Below, one piece after another: positions 25,446 through 33,263 of a stretch of DNA of 54,423 bases. Every line of letters starts with the position of its first letter. Position 1 is the stretch's first letter. The notes beneath the pieces were generated by a model. That model made no database searches and was not told the origin of the DNA. It saw only the letters and a program-made list of their open reading frames with translations. The stretch is from Gammaproteobacteria bacterium (GTDB lineage: Bacteria > Pseudomonadota > Gammaproteobacteria > Ga0077536). The DNA lies in the NCBI GenBank assembly GCA_020849475.1, contig JADLGE010000016.1, positions 1-54,423 of the forward strand, read 5' to 3'. The translations under genes and the position numbers were made by a program.

Positions 25446-26339
25446 ATGCAGCAGCCGGTATTCGGGTTCGTGGGTATTGGACGCATGGGCAGCCTCATGA
25501 GCGCACGCCTGCTCGAGCGCGGCCATGAAGTGCATGTGTATGACATAAGCGCACCGGCGGTCGCGGCCCTGACCGCGCAAGGCGCGCGCGCCGCCACTTC
25601 ACCGCGCGCGGTCGGCGATGCCGCCGACATCGTTTTCCTGAGTCTGCCCAATCCCGACATCGTGCGTGAAGCATCGCTGGGCGCCGACGGTCTCCTGCAT
25701 GGCGGCCGCGTCAAACGGGTGGTGGATTTTTCTACCATCGGGCCGCGCACCGCCGGCAGCGTCGCTGAAAGTTTTGCCACGCGCGACATCGTGTATGTCG
25801 ATGCACCGGTCAGCGGCGGTTTGAAAGGCGCACGTGAGGGCACGCTGGCGGTGATGGTGTCCTGCGCCAGGGCGGTGTATGTCGAACTCGAAGAGATTCT
25901 GTCCTTGTTCGGCAAACCCTTTCATCTTGGCGAACGCGCCGGCCAGGCTCAGACCATGAAGCTTGCCAACAATCTGTTGGCCGCTGCCGCCATCGCGTTG
26001 ACCTCGGAAGCGATGGTGATGGGGGTCAAGGCCGGCCTCGATCCCAAGGTCATGCTCGAGGTGCTGAACGCCGGCTCGGGGCGCAACAGCGCCTCGCAGG
26101 ACAAATTTCCGCGCGCCATTCTGCCCGGCACTTTCGATTTCGGTTTTGCCACCGGTCTCTCTTACAAGGACGTGCGGCTGTGCATCGATGAAGCAGAGGC
26201 CATGGGCGTGCCGATGGTGTGTGGCGCGACGGTGCGCCAGATGCTGGCCGTCACCAATGCCATGTACGGCGCGGACTCGGATTTCACTTCAATGTGCAAA
26301 GTCATCGAGTCGTGGGCCGGCGTCGAGGTGCGCGGCTGA
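25446..26339 (+). CDS. NAD(P)-dependent 3-hydroxyisobutyrate dehydrogenase-family oxidoreductase
   Basis: 297 aa with GGGGAGG upstream. The N-terminal Rossmann motif is GFVGIGRMGSLMSARLL. The substrate-binding DAPVSGGLKGAREGTL is near residues 119-134. The catalytic Lys lies in QTMKLANNLL near 175. The family covers 3-hydroxyisobutyrate, tartronate semialdehyde and 6-phosphogluconate-like substrates. It is the first gene of a four-gene plus-strand operon with PrpD-like, carboxymuconolactone decarboxylase-like and lactonase-like genes, which suggests breakdown of a branched or ring-derived hydroxy acid. Confidence 0.9.
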   Translation: MQQPVFGFVGIGRMGSLMSARLLERGHEVHVYDISAPAVAALTAQGARAATSPRAVGDAADIVFLSLPNPDIVREASLGADGLLHGGRVKRVVDFSTIGPRTAGSVAESFATRDIVYVDAPVSGGLKGAREGTLAVMVSCARAVYVELEEILSLFGKPFHLGERAGQAQTMKLANNLLAAAAIALTSEAMVMGVKAGLDPKVMLEVLNAGSGRNSASQDKFPRAILPGTFDFGFATGLSYKDVRLCIDEAEAMGVPMVCGATVRQMLAVTNAMYGADSDFTSMCKVIESWAGVEVRG

Positions 26340-26375
26340 GCATCGCTGCCTGAACAACGCCTGCAGGAGACGTCC

Positions 26376-27755
26376 ATGACGCTGGCCCGCCACACAGTCC
26401 CAAATCTCGAAGCCGTACCGCTGGCGAGCAAAGTGGCGCGTGCCATCACCGCGCTGCGCGTCGAAGACCTGCCCACCGCCGTGGTCGACAAGGTCAAGGT
26501 CTGCCTGTTCGATCTCATCGGCTGCGCCTATGAATCGCGCGACCTGCCGTGGAGCCGCCAGGCACGCGCACTCGCCGAGCCGCTGGCGGACAGCGCGCGC
26601 GGCGCCAGCATCATCGGCGCGCGTGGGCGCGTGAACGCTGCCGAGGCGGCGTTTGCCAACGCCGTGATGGGCCATGGCCTGGTGCGTGAAGACATGCATT
26701 CCGGCAGCATCAGTCATCTCGGCATCATCGTGTTGCCGACGCTGTTGGCGCTGGCCGAGACGCAGCGCGTCAGCGGCGGGGATTTCATCGCTGCCGCCGT
26801 CGCCGGTTATGAAGCGGGCGGTCAACTTGGTCGCGCGGTAATGGACGCCGAGGTCGCAAAGATTCATCGACCGACCGGCGTCACCGGCCCCTTCGCCGGC
26901 GCCGCCGCCGGCGCGCGTCTGCTGCGCCTCGACGACGCGCAGACCACCACCGCGCTCGCGCTCGGCGCCAACACCACGGTCGGCTACAACCAGTGGGCCC
27001 ATACCGGCGGCAGCGAAATGTTTTTCCAGGCCGGCTGCGCCGCGCGCAACGCGGTGATGGCGGTGCGACTCGCCGCGGCTGGCGCGTTTGCCTCGCCGAG
27101 TGCGCTCGATGGCGAGGCGGGCCTGTTCGCCGCCTTCGGCAAACGCGGCCGCGCCCAGATGGTGATGTTCGCCGCCGCGCCCGAGATCCTGTCGGTCTAT
27201 CACAAGCCGGTGCCGGCCTGTAATTTCGCCCAGACCGCGAGCCAGGCGGCCTTGCGCCTGGCGCGTGAGCACACTCTCGCGCTCGATGACATCCGCGCCA
27301 TCACCGTGCGCGTGCCGCGCGCCGGCAAGCTCTATCCGGGCTGCGATCATGGCGGGCCGTTCGCGCACATTCTGCAGGCCAAGATGAGCATTCAATACAA
27401 CGTCGCGGCGGCGCTCATCGAGCGCGGCGTGACGGAAAAGAATTTCGCGCTGCTGAACGATGCGCGCCTGCATCGATTGATCAGCCTCATGACGCTGGAC
27501 GTCGATGCGCGCATGAGCGAGGTGTATCCGGCCTTGCAGGGAGGCGAAGTCGAGATTCGTTTCGCCGACAGCCGCCAGCTTGCACTGCGCCTCGACAACG
27601 TGGTCAACGCCGAGCCGGCCGAAGTGCGCGCGCGTTTTCGCGCAGCGGTGAGCGAGGCGCTCGGCGCGCAACGCGCCGCGGCCATCGAACAATGCATCGA
27701 ACAGCTGCCGGGCAGTGACGATGCCGGACAGTTGAGCGCCTTGCTCGCCGACTGA
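26376..27755 (+). CDS. MmgE/PrpD family protein (2-methylcitrate dehydratase-like)
   Basis: 459 aa, normal for the family. The family signature runs through KVKVCLFDLIGCAYESRD, AFANAVMGHGLVREDMHSGSI, GYEAGGQLGRAVM and HRPTGVTGPFAGAAAGARLL. MmgE/PrpD enzymes include 2-methylcitrate dehydratase, cis-aconitate decarboxylase-related proteins and many uncharacterised members. No prpB/prpC genes are nearby, so a methylcitrate cycle role is not supported. It is the second gene of the operon (36 bp after the dehydrogenase). Confidence 0.88.
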   Translation: MTLARHTVPNLEAVPLASKVARAITALRVEDLPTAVVDKVKVCLFDLIGCAYESRDLPWSRQARALAEPLADSARGASIIGARGRVNAAEAAFANAVMGHGLVREDMHSGSISHLGIIVLPTLLALAETQRVSGGDFIAAAVAGYEAGGQLGRAVMDAEVAKIHRPTGVTGPFAGAAAGARLLRLDDAQTTTALALGANTTVGYNQWAHTGGSEMFFQAGCAARNAVMAVRLAAAGAFASPSALDGEAGLFAAFGKRGRAQMVMFAAAPEILSVYHKPVPACNFAQTASQAALRLAREHTLALDDIRAITVRVPRAGKLYPGCDHGGPFAHILQAKMSIQYNVAAALIERGVTEKNFALLNDARLHRLISLMTLDVDARMSEVYPALQGGEVEIRFADSRQLALRLDNVVNAEPAEVRARFRAAVSEALGAQRAAAIEQCIEQLPGSDDAGQLSALLAD

Positions 27756-27811
27756 GCGGCGCGCCGCACGCGCGACCACACATCCTCACCAACAGCCAAC
27801 GGGAGTACCCC

Positions 27812-28201
27812 ATGAACGACGATTTGTTCGAGCGCGGCCTCGAGATCCGCAAGGCAGTCATCGGCGCGGAATTTGTCGACAAGGCGCTGGCCGCGGCCGA
27901 CGACTTCAACATGCCCATGCAACGCCTCACCACCGAGTATTGCTGGGGCGCGGTGTGGGGCCGTGACGGTCTGCCGCACAAGGTGCGCAGCATGATCAAT
28001 CTCGCCATGCTGTCGGCGCTCAATCGGCCGACCGAATTCAAGACCCATGTCGGCGGCGCGTTGCGCAACGGCGTCAGCCAGGACGAGATCCGAGAAGTGC
28101 TGATGCAGGTCGCCATCTATTGCGGCATTCCGGCCGGCGTGGAGGCATTTCGCCTCGCCAAGGAAGCGATTGCCGATTTTGAACGCAACGAAAAATCCTG
28201 A
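27812..28201 (+). CDS. Carboxymuconolactone decarboxylase-family protein
   Basis: 129 aa with GGGAG upstream. It has the PcaC/AhpD-like helical fold: YCWGAVWGRDGLPHKVRSMINLAMLSALNRPTE, HVGGALRNGVSQDEIREVLMQVAIYCGIPAG. It lacks the AhpD CxxC redox pair, so a decarboxylase or lyase-type role, as in gamma-carboxymuconolactone decarboxylase, is more likely than peroxidase activity. It sits 9 bp before the lactonase-like gene. Together they suggest ring-cleavage lactone processing. Confidence 0.88.
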   Translation: MNDDLFERGLEIRKAVIGAEFVDKALAAADDFNMPMQRLTTEYCWGAVWGRDGLPHKVRSMINLAMLSALNRPTEFKTHVGGALRNGVSQDEIREVLMQVAIYCGIPAGVEAFRLAKEAIADFERNEKS

Positions 28202-28210
28202 GTTCGCGCC

Positions 28211-29008
28211 ATGAGCACCGACTGCTATGAAGTGCGCGCCATCCGCTATGCGCGCCACATGCGCCGCTCGCCGGAGAATTTCGTCGGCGGCGACAGCCAC
28301 GATGTCGCCATGCCGCTCAACTATTACGTGTGGGTGATTTCGAACGACGAACGCAGCATCGTGGTCGACACCGGCTTCAATGAAGCAATGGCGGCCAAGC
28401 GTGGGCGCGAGATAGTCCAACCGGTAGGCGCGGGCCTGGCGGCGCTCGGCATCAAGGCCGAAGAGGTCGACAACGTCATCGTCACGCACATGCATTACGA
28501 CCATGCCGGCAACATCCCGCTGTTCCCGCGCGCGCGTTTTCATCTGCAGGATCTTGAAATGCAGTTCGCGACCGGCCGCTGCATGTGTCACAGCCTGCTC
28601 AATCACGGCTACGAGGCCGAGGACGTGGTCAATCTCGTGCGCTGCGTGTTCGATCAGCGCGTGCAATATCACGATGGTGCGGCCGAGGTGGCGCCGGGCG
28701 TGGAAGTGCATCACATCGGGGGGCACACCCAGGGATTGCAGGCGGTGCGCGTGCGCACCCGGCGCGGCTGGGTGGTGCTGGCCTCCGACGCCAGTCACTT
28801 CTATGCGCACATGGACGAAGACCGCGCCTTCCCGGTGCTCTACAACCTCGGTGACATGCTGGCGGGTTACCAGACTCTGCGTCGCCTCGCGAGCTCGCCG
28901 CGGCACGTGGTGCCGGGCCATGACCCGTTGGTCATGCAGCGCTATCCGGCCGCGGGCACGGGGCTTGAAGACTGGATAGTACGCCTGGACGTCGAACCGA
29001 CGGCCTGA
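28211..29008 (+). CDS. Metallo-beta-lactamase-fold lactonase-like hydrolase
   Basis: 265 aa. HMHYDHAGN gives His93, His95, Asp97 and His98. Further ligands lie in HHIGGHTQG near 172, in ASDASHFY near 193 and in VPGHDP near 236. The arrangement matches the N-acyl homoserine lactonase (AiiA/AttM) branch, which hydrolyses lactone rings with two zinc ions. In this operon it may open a catabolic lactone rather than a quorum-sensing signal. It is the last gene of the operon. Confidence 0.88.
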   Translation: MSTDCYEVRAIRYARHMRRSPENFVGGDSHDVAMPLNYYVWVISNDERSIVVDTGFNEAMAAKRGREIVQPVGAGLAALGIKAEEVDNVIVTHMHYDHAGNIPLFPRARFHLQDLEMQFATGRCMCHSLLNHGYEAEDVVNLVRCVFDQRVQYHDGAAEVAPGVEVHHIGGHTQGLQAVRVRTRRGWVVLASDASHFYAHMDEDRAFPVLYNLGDMLAGYQTLRRLASSPRHVVPGHDPLVMQRYPAAGTGLEDWIVRLDVEPTA

Positions 29009-29015
29009 AGTCGTG

Positions 29016-29031
29016 GCGCGCGGACGCGCGC
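29016..29031. terminator. GC-only hairpin between converging genes
   Basis: GCGCGCG-GA-CGCGCGC, perfect 7-bp arms, touching the 3' end of the patatin gene. There is no U-tract on either strand, so termination ability is uncertain. Confidence 0.3.
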
Positions 29032-29032
29032 G

Positions 29033-30970
29033 CTATTGCTCAGGCTCGGCTTCGGCGTCGAAATTATCCACCACGCCCGCCTCCGGGTCGCTGCCGGGTG
29101 GCCACAGCCGCGCGATCAGGGCCTGGGCGGCTTCGTTCTTGCTGATCACCTCGATGGCGTGCGCGTGGCCGAGCTGCACTATCTGATCGAACTTGTGCCA
29201 ATGCAGCATGCCGATGCGCAGCAGCGGCGGGTTGAGATAGATGTCGGTCATGCGTTCGGCGCTGCGCTGGCGCGCGGTGCTGTAGAGCACGCTGACATTC
29301 ATGAGATAGGCGGGCAGTGTCGGCAGGCGATAGCGGCGCTTGGTGCGCGGGCGCAGGCGATCACGCAACAGCGCCCAGGTGCTCGGCACGTCGTCATGGG
29401 TGATGCGACGCGGATTGCGATAGCTGAGATCGACGCCGATCACCGTGCCCACGCCACGCATGCCGCGCATCACGTCGACCGGAAAATTATTGAACGTGCC
29501 GCCGTCGAACAACAGCTCGTGATCATGGATCACAGGCGGCAGCGCACCGGGTATCGAGGTGCTCGCGAGCAGGCTGTCGACGATGTTGCCGTGGGTCAGA
29601 TGTTGCTCGGCGGCCTTGGAATAATTGGTCGCGATACAACAGCAGCTCTTCCACAGATCTTCCAGATCATGGTCGCCGCCCATGAGATTGCGTGACGCAC
29701 GCGTGAGCACACGTCGCAGCCGCGCGCCTTTGCTCAGCGACAACAGCGGCAACAGGTTGAAGTCGCCGATGGGGTTGCCACGAAAGGCCCGGCGCGCATT
29801 GGCCAGCACCGCCGGCAGAAACTGATCGGACGCCGCGTAGACCGCCATCACCGCGCCGATGCTGGTGCCGACCGCGCAGTCGATGTCGATGCCGCGTTCG
29901 TCCAGCGCTTTCATGACACCGAGATGGGCGATGCCGCGCGCTCCACCCCCCGCCAGCACCAGGCCAACCGCGGTGCGGCTTTGCAGCCGCCCGAGGCGTG
30001 CCATGTCGCGTTCCAGCGTCGGGCGCAGATGCAGATGGCCGGCCACCGGCCGACGCGCCAACCACGCGGCCGTGCCGCGCGGCATCTGCGTCCCGGCTTT
30101 GTGCAACAACACCAGGATCTCGGCGGCGCCGGTGCCCGGCGCGCGCTTCATCAAGAATTTTTCTTCGAGGGGATGCAGCGCCACCGGCTGTTCGGCGTTT
30201 GCCAGCAACAGCAGTTCGTCACTGTGGCGACAGCAGCGTGCGCTCCAGTTGGGGAGCGCCGGGTCGGCCCACAGCAGCACGAAGTCGACGCGGGCCTCGA
30301 CGGCGTCGAGCAGCAAGGCGATACGGCGATTGATATCGAGGTCTTCGGTGTCGCTGTTGGCGATGCCGGCCTGACCTAGCTCGTCGTCGATGGATTCCGC
30401 ATCGACCACCTGCACGCGCCCGGCCTTGCCGAGTTCGTGGGCGAGATCGGCGACGAAATATTCCATTTCCACACCATCGGTAATCGGCAGCAGACCGATC
30501 ACCACCGGCTTGTCCAGCGGTGGCACATGCTGCTGACCTTCGAGGCGACGGATGATCTGCCGCGTCAGCGCAATCGAGACCTGCGCACTGCTCTCCAGCA
30601 GGTGCGTGAAGCGCGCCTTGGGCAAGCGCGCCAGCACCGAATCGCGCACCGCGATGACCGTCGCCAGGCGCGGGTCGTCGGTGAACAGGCTCATTTCACC
30701 GACTATCTGGCCGCGCGCGATTTCGCGCACCAGGCGCGACGTGCCATCGATGTCGGTGACATAGGCGCGCAGGCGGCCGCTGATGGCGATATACATCGAG
30801 TCGCCGACCTCGCCCTGGCGCATCAGGGTGGCGCCGCCGGCAATCTCCAGCCATTCGAGATGCTCGCGAAACAGTGCGATGACCTTGGCGTCGACCTCGC
30901 CCAGCAGCGCGCGCAGATGACGCTCGAGCAGGTCGTAGAGGTGGGGGGCGTGGGGCGAATCCTGAACCAT
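29033..30970 (-). CDS. Patatin-like phospholipase with N-terminal cyclic-nucleotide-binding domain (NTE-like)
   Basis: 645 aa. Residues ~25-145 are a cNMP-binding-type beta-roll (GGATLMRQGEVGDSMYIAISGRL, GEMSLFTDDPRLATV). Whether it binds a nucleotide is uncertain, as many homologues do not. A middle domain of unknown function follows. The patatin domain (~335-510) has the oxyanion motif GGGARG, the nucleophile GTSIG and the catalytic Asp in DGG. This is the bacterial homologue of neuropathy target esterase and hydrolyses lysophospholipids, probably at the inner face of the membrane. It is convergent with the lactonase gene. Confidence 0.92.
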   Translation of the reverse strand: MVQDSPHAPHLYDLLERHLRALLGEVDAKVIALFREHLEWLEIAGGATLMRQGEVGDSMYIAISGRLRAYVTDIDGTSRLVREIARGQIVGEMSLFTDDPRLATVIAVRDSVLARLPKARFTHLLESSAQVSIALTRQIIRRLEGQQHVPPLDKPVVIGLLPITDGVEMEYFVADLAHELGKAGRVQVVDAESIDDELGQAGIANSDTEDLDINRRIALLLDAVEARVDFVLLWADPALPNWSARCCRHSDELLLLANAEQPVALHPLEEKFLMKRAPGTGAAEILVLLHKAGTQMPRGTAAWLARRPVAGHLHLRPTLERDMARLGRLQSRTAVGLVLAGGGARGIAHLGVMKALDERGIDIDCAVGTSIGAVMAVYAASDQFLPAVLANARRAFRGNPIGDFNLLPLLSLSKGARLRRVLTRASRNLMGGDHDLEDLWKSCCCIATNYSKAAEQHLTHGNIVDSLLASTSIPGALPPVIHDHELLFDGGTFNNFPVDVMRGMRGVGTVIGVDLSYRNPRRITHDDVPSTWALLRDRLRPRTKRRYRLPTLPAYLMNVSVLYSTARQRSAERMTDIYLNPPLLRIGMLHWHKFDQIVQLGHAHAIEVISKNEAAQALIARLWPPGSDPEAGVVDNFDAEAEPEQ

Positions 30971-31042
30971 GGGCCATCTTAACCGCTGCCATCTCGCCGC
31001 AGACCATCGCCGGCGGTGAGGGAGTGCGGCGAGAGTCGATAG

Positions 31043-31423
31043 TCAGTCGGCGATGTAGGCCATGAACGAAGCGGAGATCACATTGCCGCTGCCGCCCACA
31101 TGGGTATGACGGGCCGGGCGTGATTCGGCATCGGGAAATTTCTCCACCCAGAATACGTCGCAGGCGGCGCGCGCGTCGGCCGACGCGGCCCAGAATTCCA
31201 TCTTCGCAACGTGGCGCCAGTCGCCGCCGGCGGCTTTCAGCATTTCGCCGACGTGGCGGAAGATATTGGTGTACTGCGCGGCATAGCCGTCGGGCACGTC
31301 ACGGGTGTCGGGGTTGTACGGCATGATCACGCTCGACACCAGCAGCGGCCCGATGCGCGAGGCGACTGGGATGGCGGTGAGATGCTTGAGACCGTTGATA
31401 TGAATGCTGCGGCGTGTGCTCAT
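31043..31423 (-). CDS. RidA-family (YjgF/YER057c/UK114) protein
   Basis: 126 aa. The start at 31423 (MSTRRSIHING) has AAAGGG upstream. RidA fold features are LLVSSVIMPYNP and QYTNIFRHVGEMLKAAGGDWRHVAKMEFW. The usual Arg used for imine hydrolysis is probably Arg in SRPARHTHVGG near residue 106, and the family-typical Glu at the very end is replaced by an AYIAD ending. RidA proteins deaminate reactive enamines/imines; a divergent member like this may act on a catabolic intermediate. It starts 1 bp after the RraA-like stop, so it is translationally linked. Confidence 0.85.
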   Translation of the reverse strand: MSTRRSIHINGLKHLTAIPVASRIGPLLVSSVIMPYNPDTRDVPDGYAAQYTNIFRHVGEMLKAAGGDWRHVAKMEFWAASADARAACDVFWVEKFPDAESRPARHTHVGGSGNVISASFMAYIAD

Positions 31424-31424
31424 G

Positions 31425-32156
31425 TCATTGCCCTTTGCGTTGTGTGGCCTGCCATTGTTCGAACTCGGGCGTGCGCTCCTTGGAAAGCGGGAACAGGCCG
31501 ATGGTCGGCTCGCCGGCGCTGACGCGCTCGAGGGCAAAGCGTTCGCGCTCTTCCTGCGCCAGGGCATCGTGGATGACGTCGTCGAGCAGCACCGCGGGGA
31601 TCACTACCGCGCCTTCACCATCGCCCACCACCACGTCGCCCGGCACCACGAACACGCCGGCGCAGGTGATGGGCTCATCGACCGAGAACGGCATGTGCTG
31701 GCGGCCATAGGTCGCACCGTGGGAGGCGAGGTGATAGACCGGCATGTGCATGTCGGCGATGGCCGGCGTGTCGCGCAGCGCGCCGTCGGTGACGATGCCG
31801 GTGGCGCCGAGCTTGAAGGCGCGCGTGGCGTAGATGTCGCCGATGGTGGCGGCATCGGGCACGCCGCGCGCTTCTATCACCAGCACTTCACCGGCGCGCA
31901 TGCTTTCCACCACGCGGCGCTGGGCATTGAGGCCGCTGGCGTAGTGCGCCTGCTGATCTTCACGCAACGCGACATAACGCAGAGTGCGCGCGCGACCGAC
32001 CATGCGCAGCGTTGGCTGCAAGGCCTTCAAGCCCGACAGAAACGTGCTGCGTATGCCGCGCTGCTGCAACTGGTGCGTGAGGGTGGACGTCGCGAGGCTG
32101 TTCAGGGCCCGCACTTGTTCAGCGCTGAGTACGGGCAGGGAGGGAGCCGAAGACAT
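31425..32156 (-). CDS. RraA-like aldolase/decarboxylase-family protein
   Basis: 243 aa. The RraA fold signature is VVGDGEGAVVIP with GATGIVTDGALRDT; Asp and Arg in the latter form the Mg2+/oxalate-type site of 4-hydroxy-4-methyl-2-oxoglutarate aldolase. The protein is longer than E. coli RraA (161 aa), with an extra N-terminal stretch, which is usual for HMG-aldolase-like catabolic members. Linkage to an extradiol dioxygenase gene (32 bp upstream) supports an aldolase role after aromatic ring cleavage rather than RNase E regulation. Confidence 0.85.
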   Translation of the reverse strand: MSSAPSLPVLSAEQVRALNSLATSTLTHQLQQRGIRSTFLSGLKALQPTLRMVGRARTLRYVALREDQQAHYASGLNAQRRVVESMRAGEVLVIEARGVPDAATIGDIYATRAFKLGATGIVTDGALRDTPAIADMHMPVYHLASHGATYGRQHMPFSVDEPITCAGVFVVPGDVVVGDGEGAVVIPAVLLDDVIHDALAQEERERFALERVSAGEPTIGLFPLSKERTPEFEQWQATQRKGQ

Positions 32157-32188
32157 GGTGTTTCCTTGGGTTGGCGTGGGAGGCAGTG

Positions 32189-33088
32189 CTATTTGTCGAG
32201 AGCCATGCCGGCGCCCATGTGGGCGCTGAATTCATGGCCGTAGGTGTCGCGCACATAGTATTCCGACTGATGGGTGGCCGGCCGGCCGCCGTAGCCGATT
32301 TCAATCAGGAAGCCCGACGGCGAGGCCATGTAGAACGAGAACATGTGATCGTTGGCATGCTTGCCGAGATGGATCATGACCGGGTAGCGGCTGGCCTGCA
32401 CCAGTTCGTGGGTCATGAACACATCGTCGATGTTGTCCACTTCGAGCATGAGATGGTTGATGGACTTGCTGCACGGCGGGCCGAAAGCAAAGGTGTGGTC
32501 GCGCTGGTTGCAGTGCATGAACAGCCCTTCGAACATGCCGCCCGGCATGGGCATGCGGTATTCGAAATTGCCGCGCATACCGAGCCGCTTGTAGAACTCG
32601 TAGGTGATGTCGAAGCCTGCATGACGCAGGATCATGTGGCCGACGCCGCCGTGGTCGCCGGTCACGAAGCGACCGTGCATGCGGCGCCCGGCATGAAACG
32701 GCTTGTGCGCATCGATGCGCGGGCCATGAAAGATCTCGAGCGGATTGCCGGCCGGGTCGGCAAGACGCATGAGTTCCAGTACGCCTCGCGCATCACACAA
32801 CGCACGGTCGCCAAGCTGAAAGGCGATGCCCGCGCCGCGCAGCACGTCGCCCATGGCCGTGAACTCGTCCGGCCCCGCCACCCTGAGCCCCGCCGCCAGC
32901 AAATCATCGGCGTCGTTGTGTTCCAGCACGATGCGGTGATGCCAGTAGTCGGTGCGCAGATGCAGGCGGCCCACTTCACCCGGCTCTTCGAATGCTTCGA
33001 GGCCCAGCAGTTGTGTGGCGAAGTCCCGCCATTCAGCGAGATTCGACACGCCGAACACCACGTAGCCCAGTTCTGTCACGCCTGTCAT
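32189..33088 (-). CDS. Extradiol ring-cleavage dioxygenase, VOC superfamily (BphC type I)
   Basis: 299 aa. The start at 33088 (MTGVTELGYVVFG) has GAGGGG upstream. It has two tandem VOC modules. Fe(II) ligands are His151 (GVGHMIL), His212 (SINHLML) and Glu263 (FLIEIGYG), as in 2,3-dihydroxybiphenyl dioxygenase. The second-sphere HANDHMFSFY (His244/His248/Tyr253) is also present. It cleaves catecholic rings next to the diol using O2. It is the first gene of a three-gene operon with RraA-like and RidA-like genes, consistent with a meta-cleavage route. It is divergent from the haem-propeller gene. Confidence 0.92.
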   Translation of the reverse strand: MTGVTELGYVVFGVSNLAEWRDFATQLLGLEAFEEPGEVGRLHLRTDYWHHRIVLEHNDADDLLAAGLRVAGPDEFTAMGDVLRGAGIAFQLGDRALCDARGVLELMRLADPAGNPLEIFHGPRIDAHKPFHAGRRMHGRFVTGDHGGVGHMILRHAGFDITYEFYKRLGMRGNFEYRMPMPGGMFEGLFMHCNQRDHTFAFGPPCSKSINHLMLEVDNIDDVFMTHELVQASRYPVMIHLGKHANDHMFSFYMASPSGFLIEIGYGGRPATHQSEYYVRDTYGHEFSAHMGAGMALDK

Positions 33089-33263
33089 CCGCTGTCCCCT
33101 CGCGCCGGTTGGGAAATTGCCAGTGGGCGACATGGAACACCGCCCGGCCGCACGAGGCAAGCGCCCTGTTTTGCGCTCTGGTGACTTGATCTGGATCGCC
33201 TTTGCCGCCGCGCGTCGGCGCCCACAATGGGGCTGGTGGCAAGTTGCTCGGGGAGGGCAGACC

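Noticed and set aside
26376..27755. PrpD-like gene as evidence for the methylcitrate cycle
   Set aside because: Neither prpB, prpC nor acnD is nearby; the operon partners point to a different pathway.
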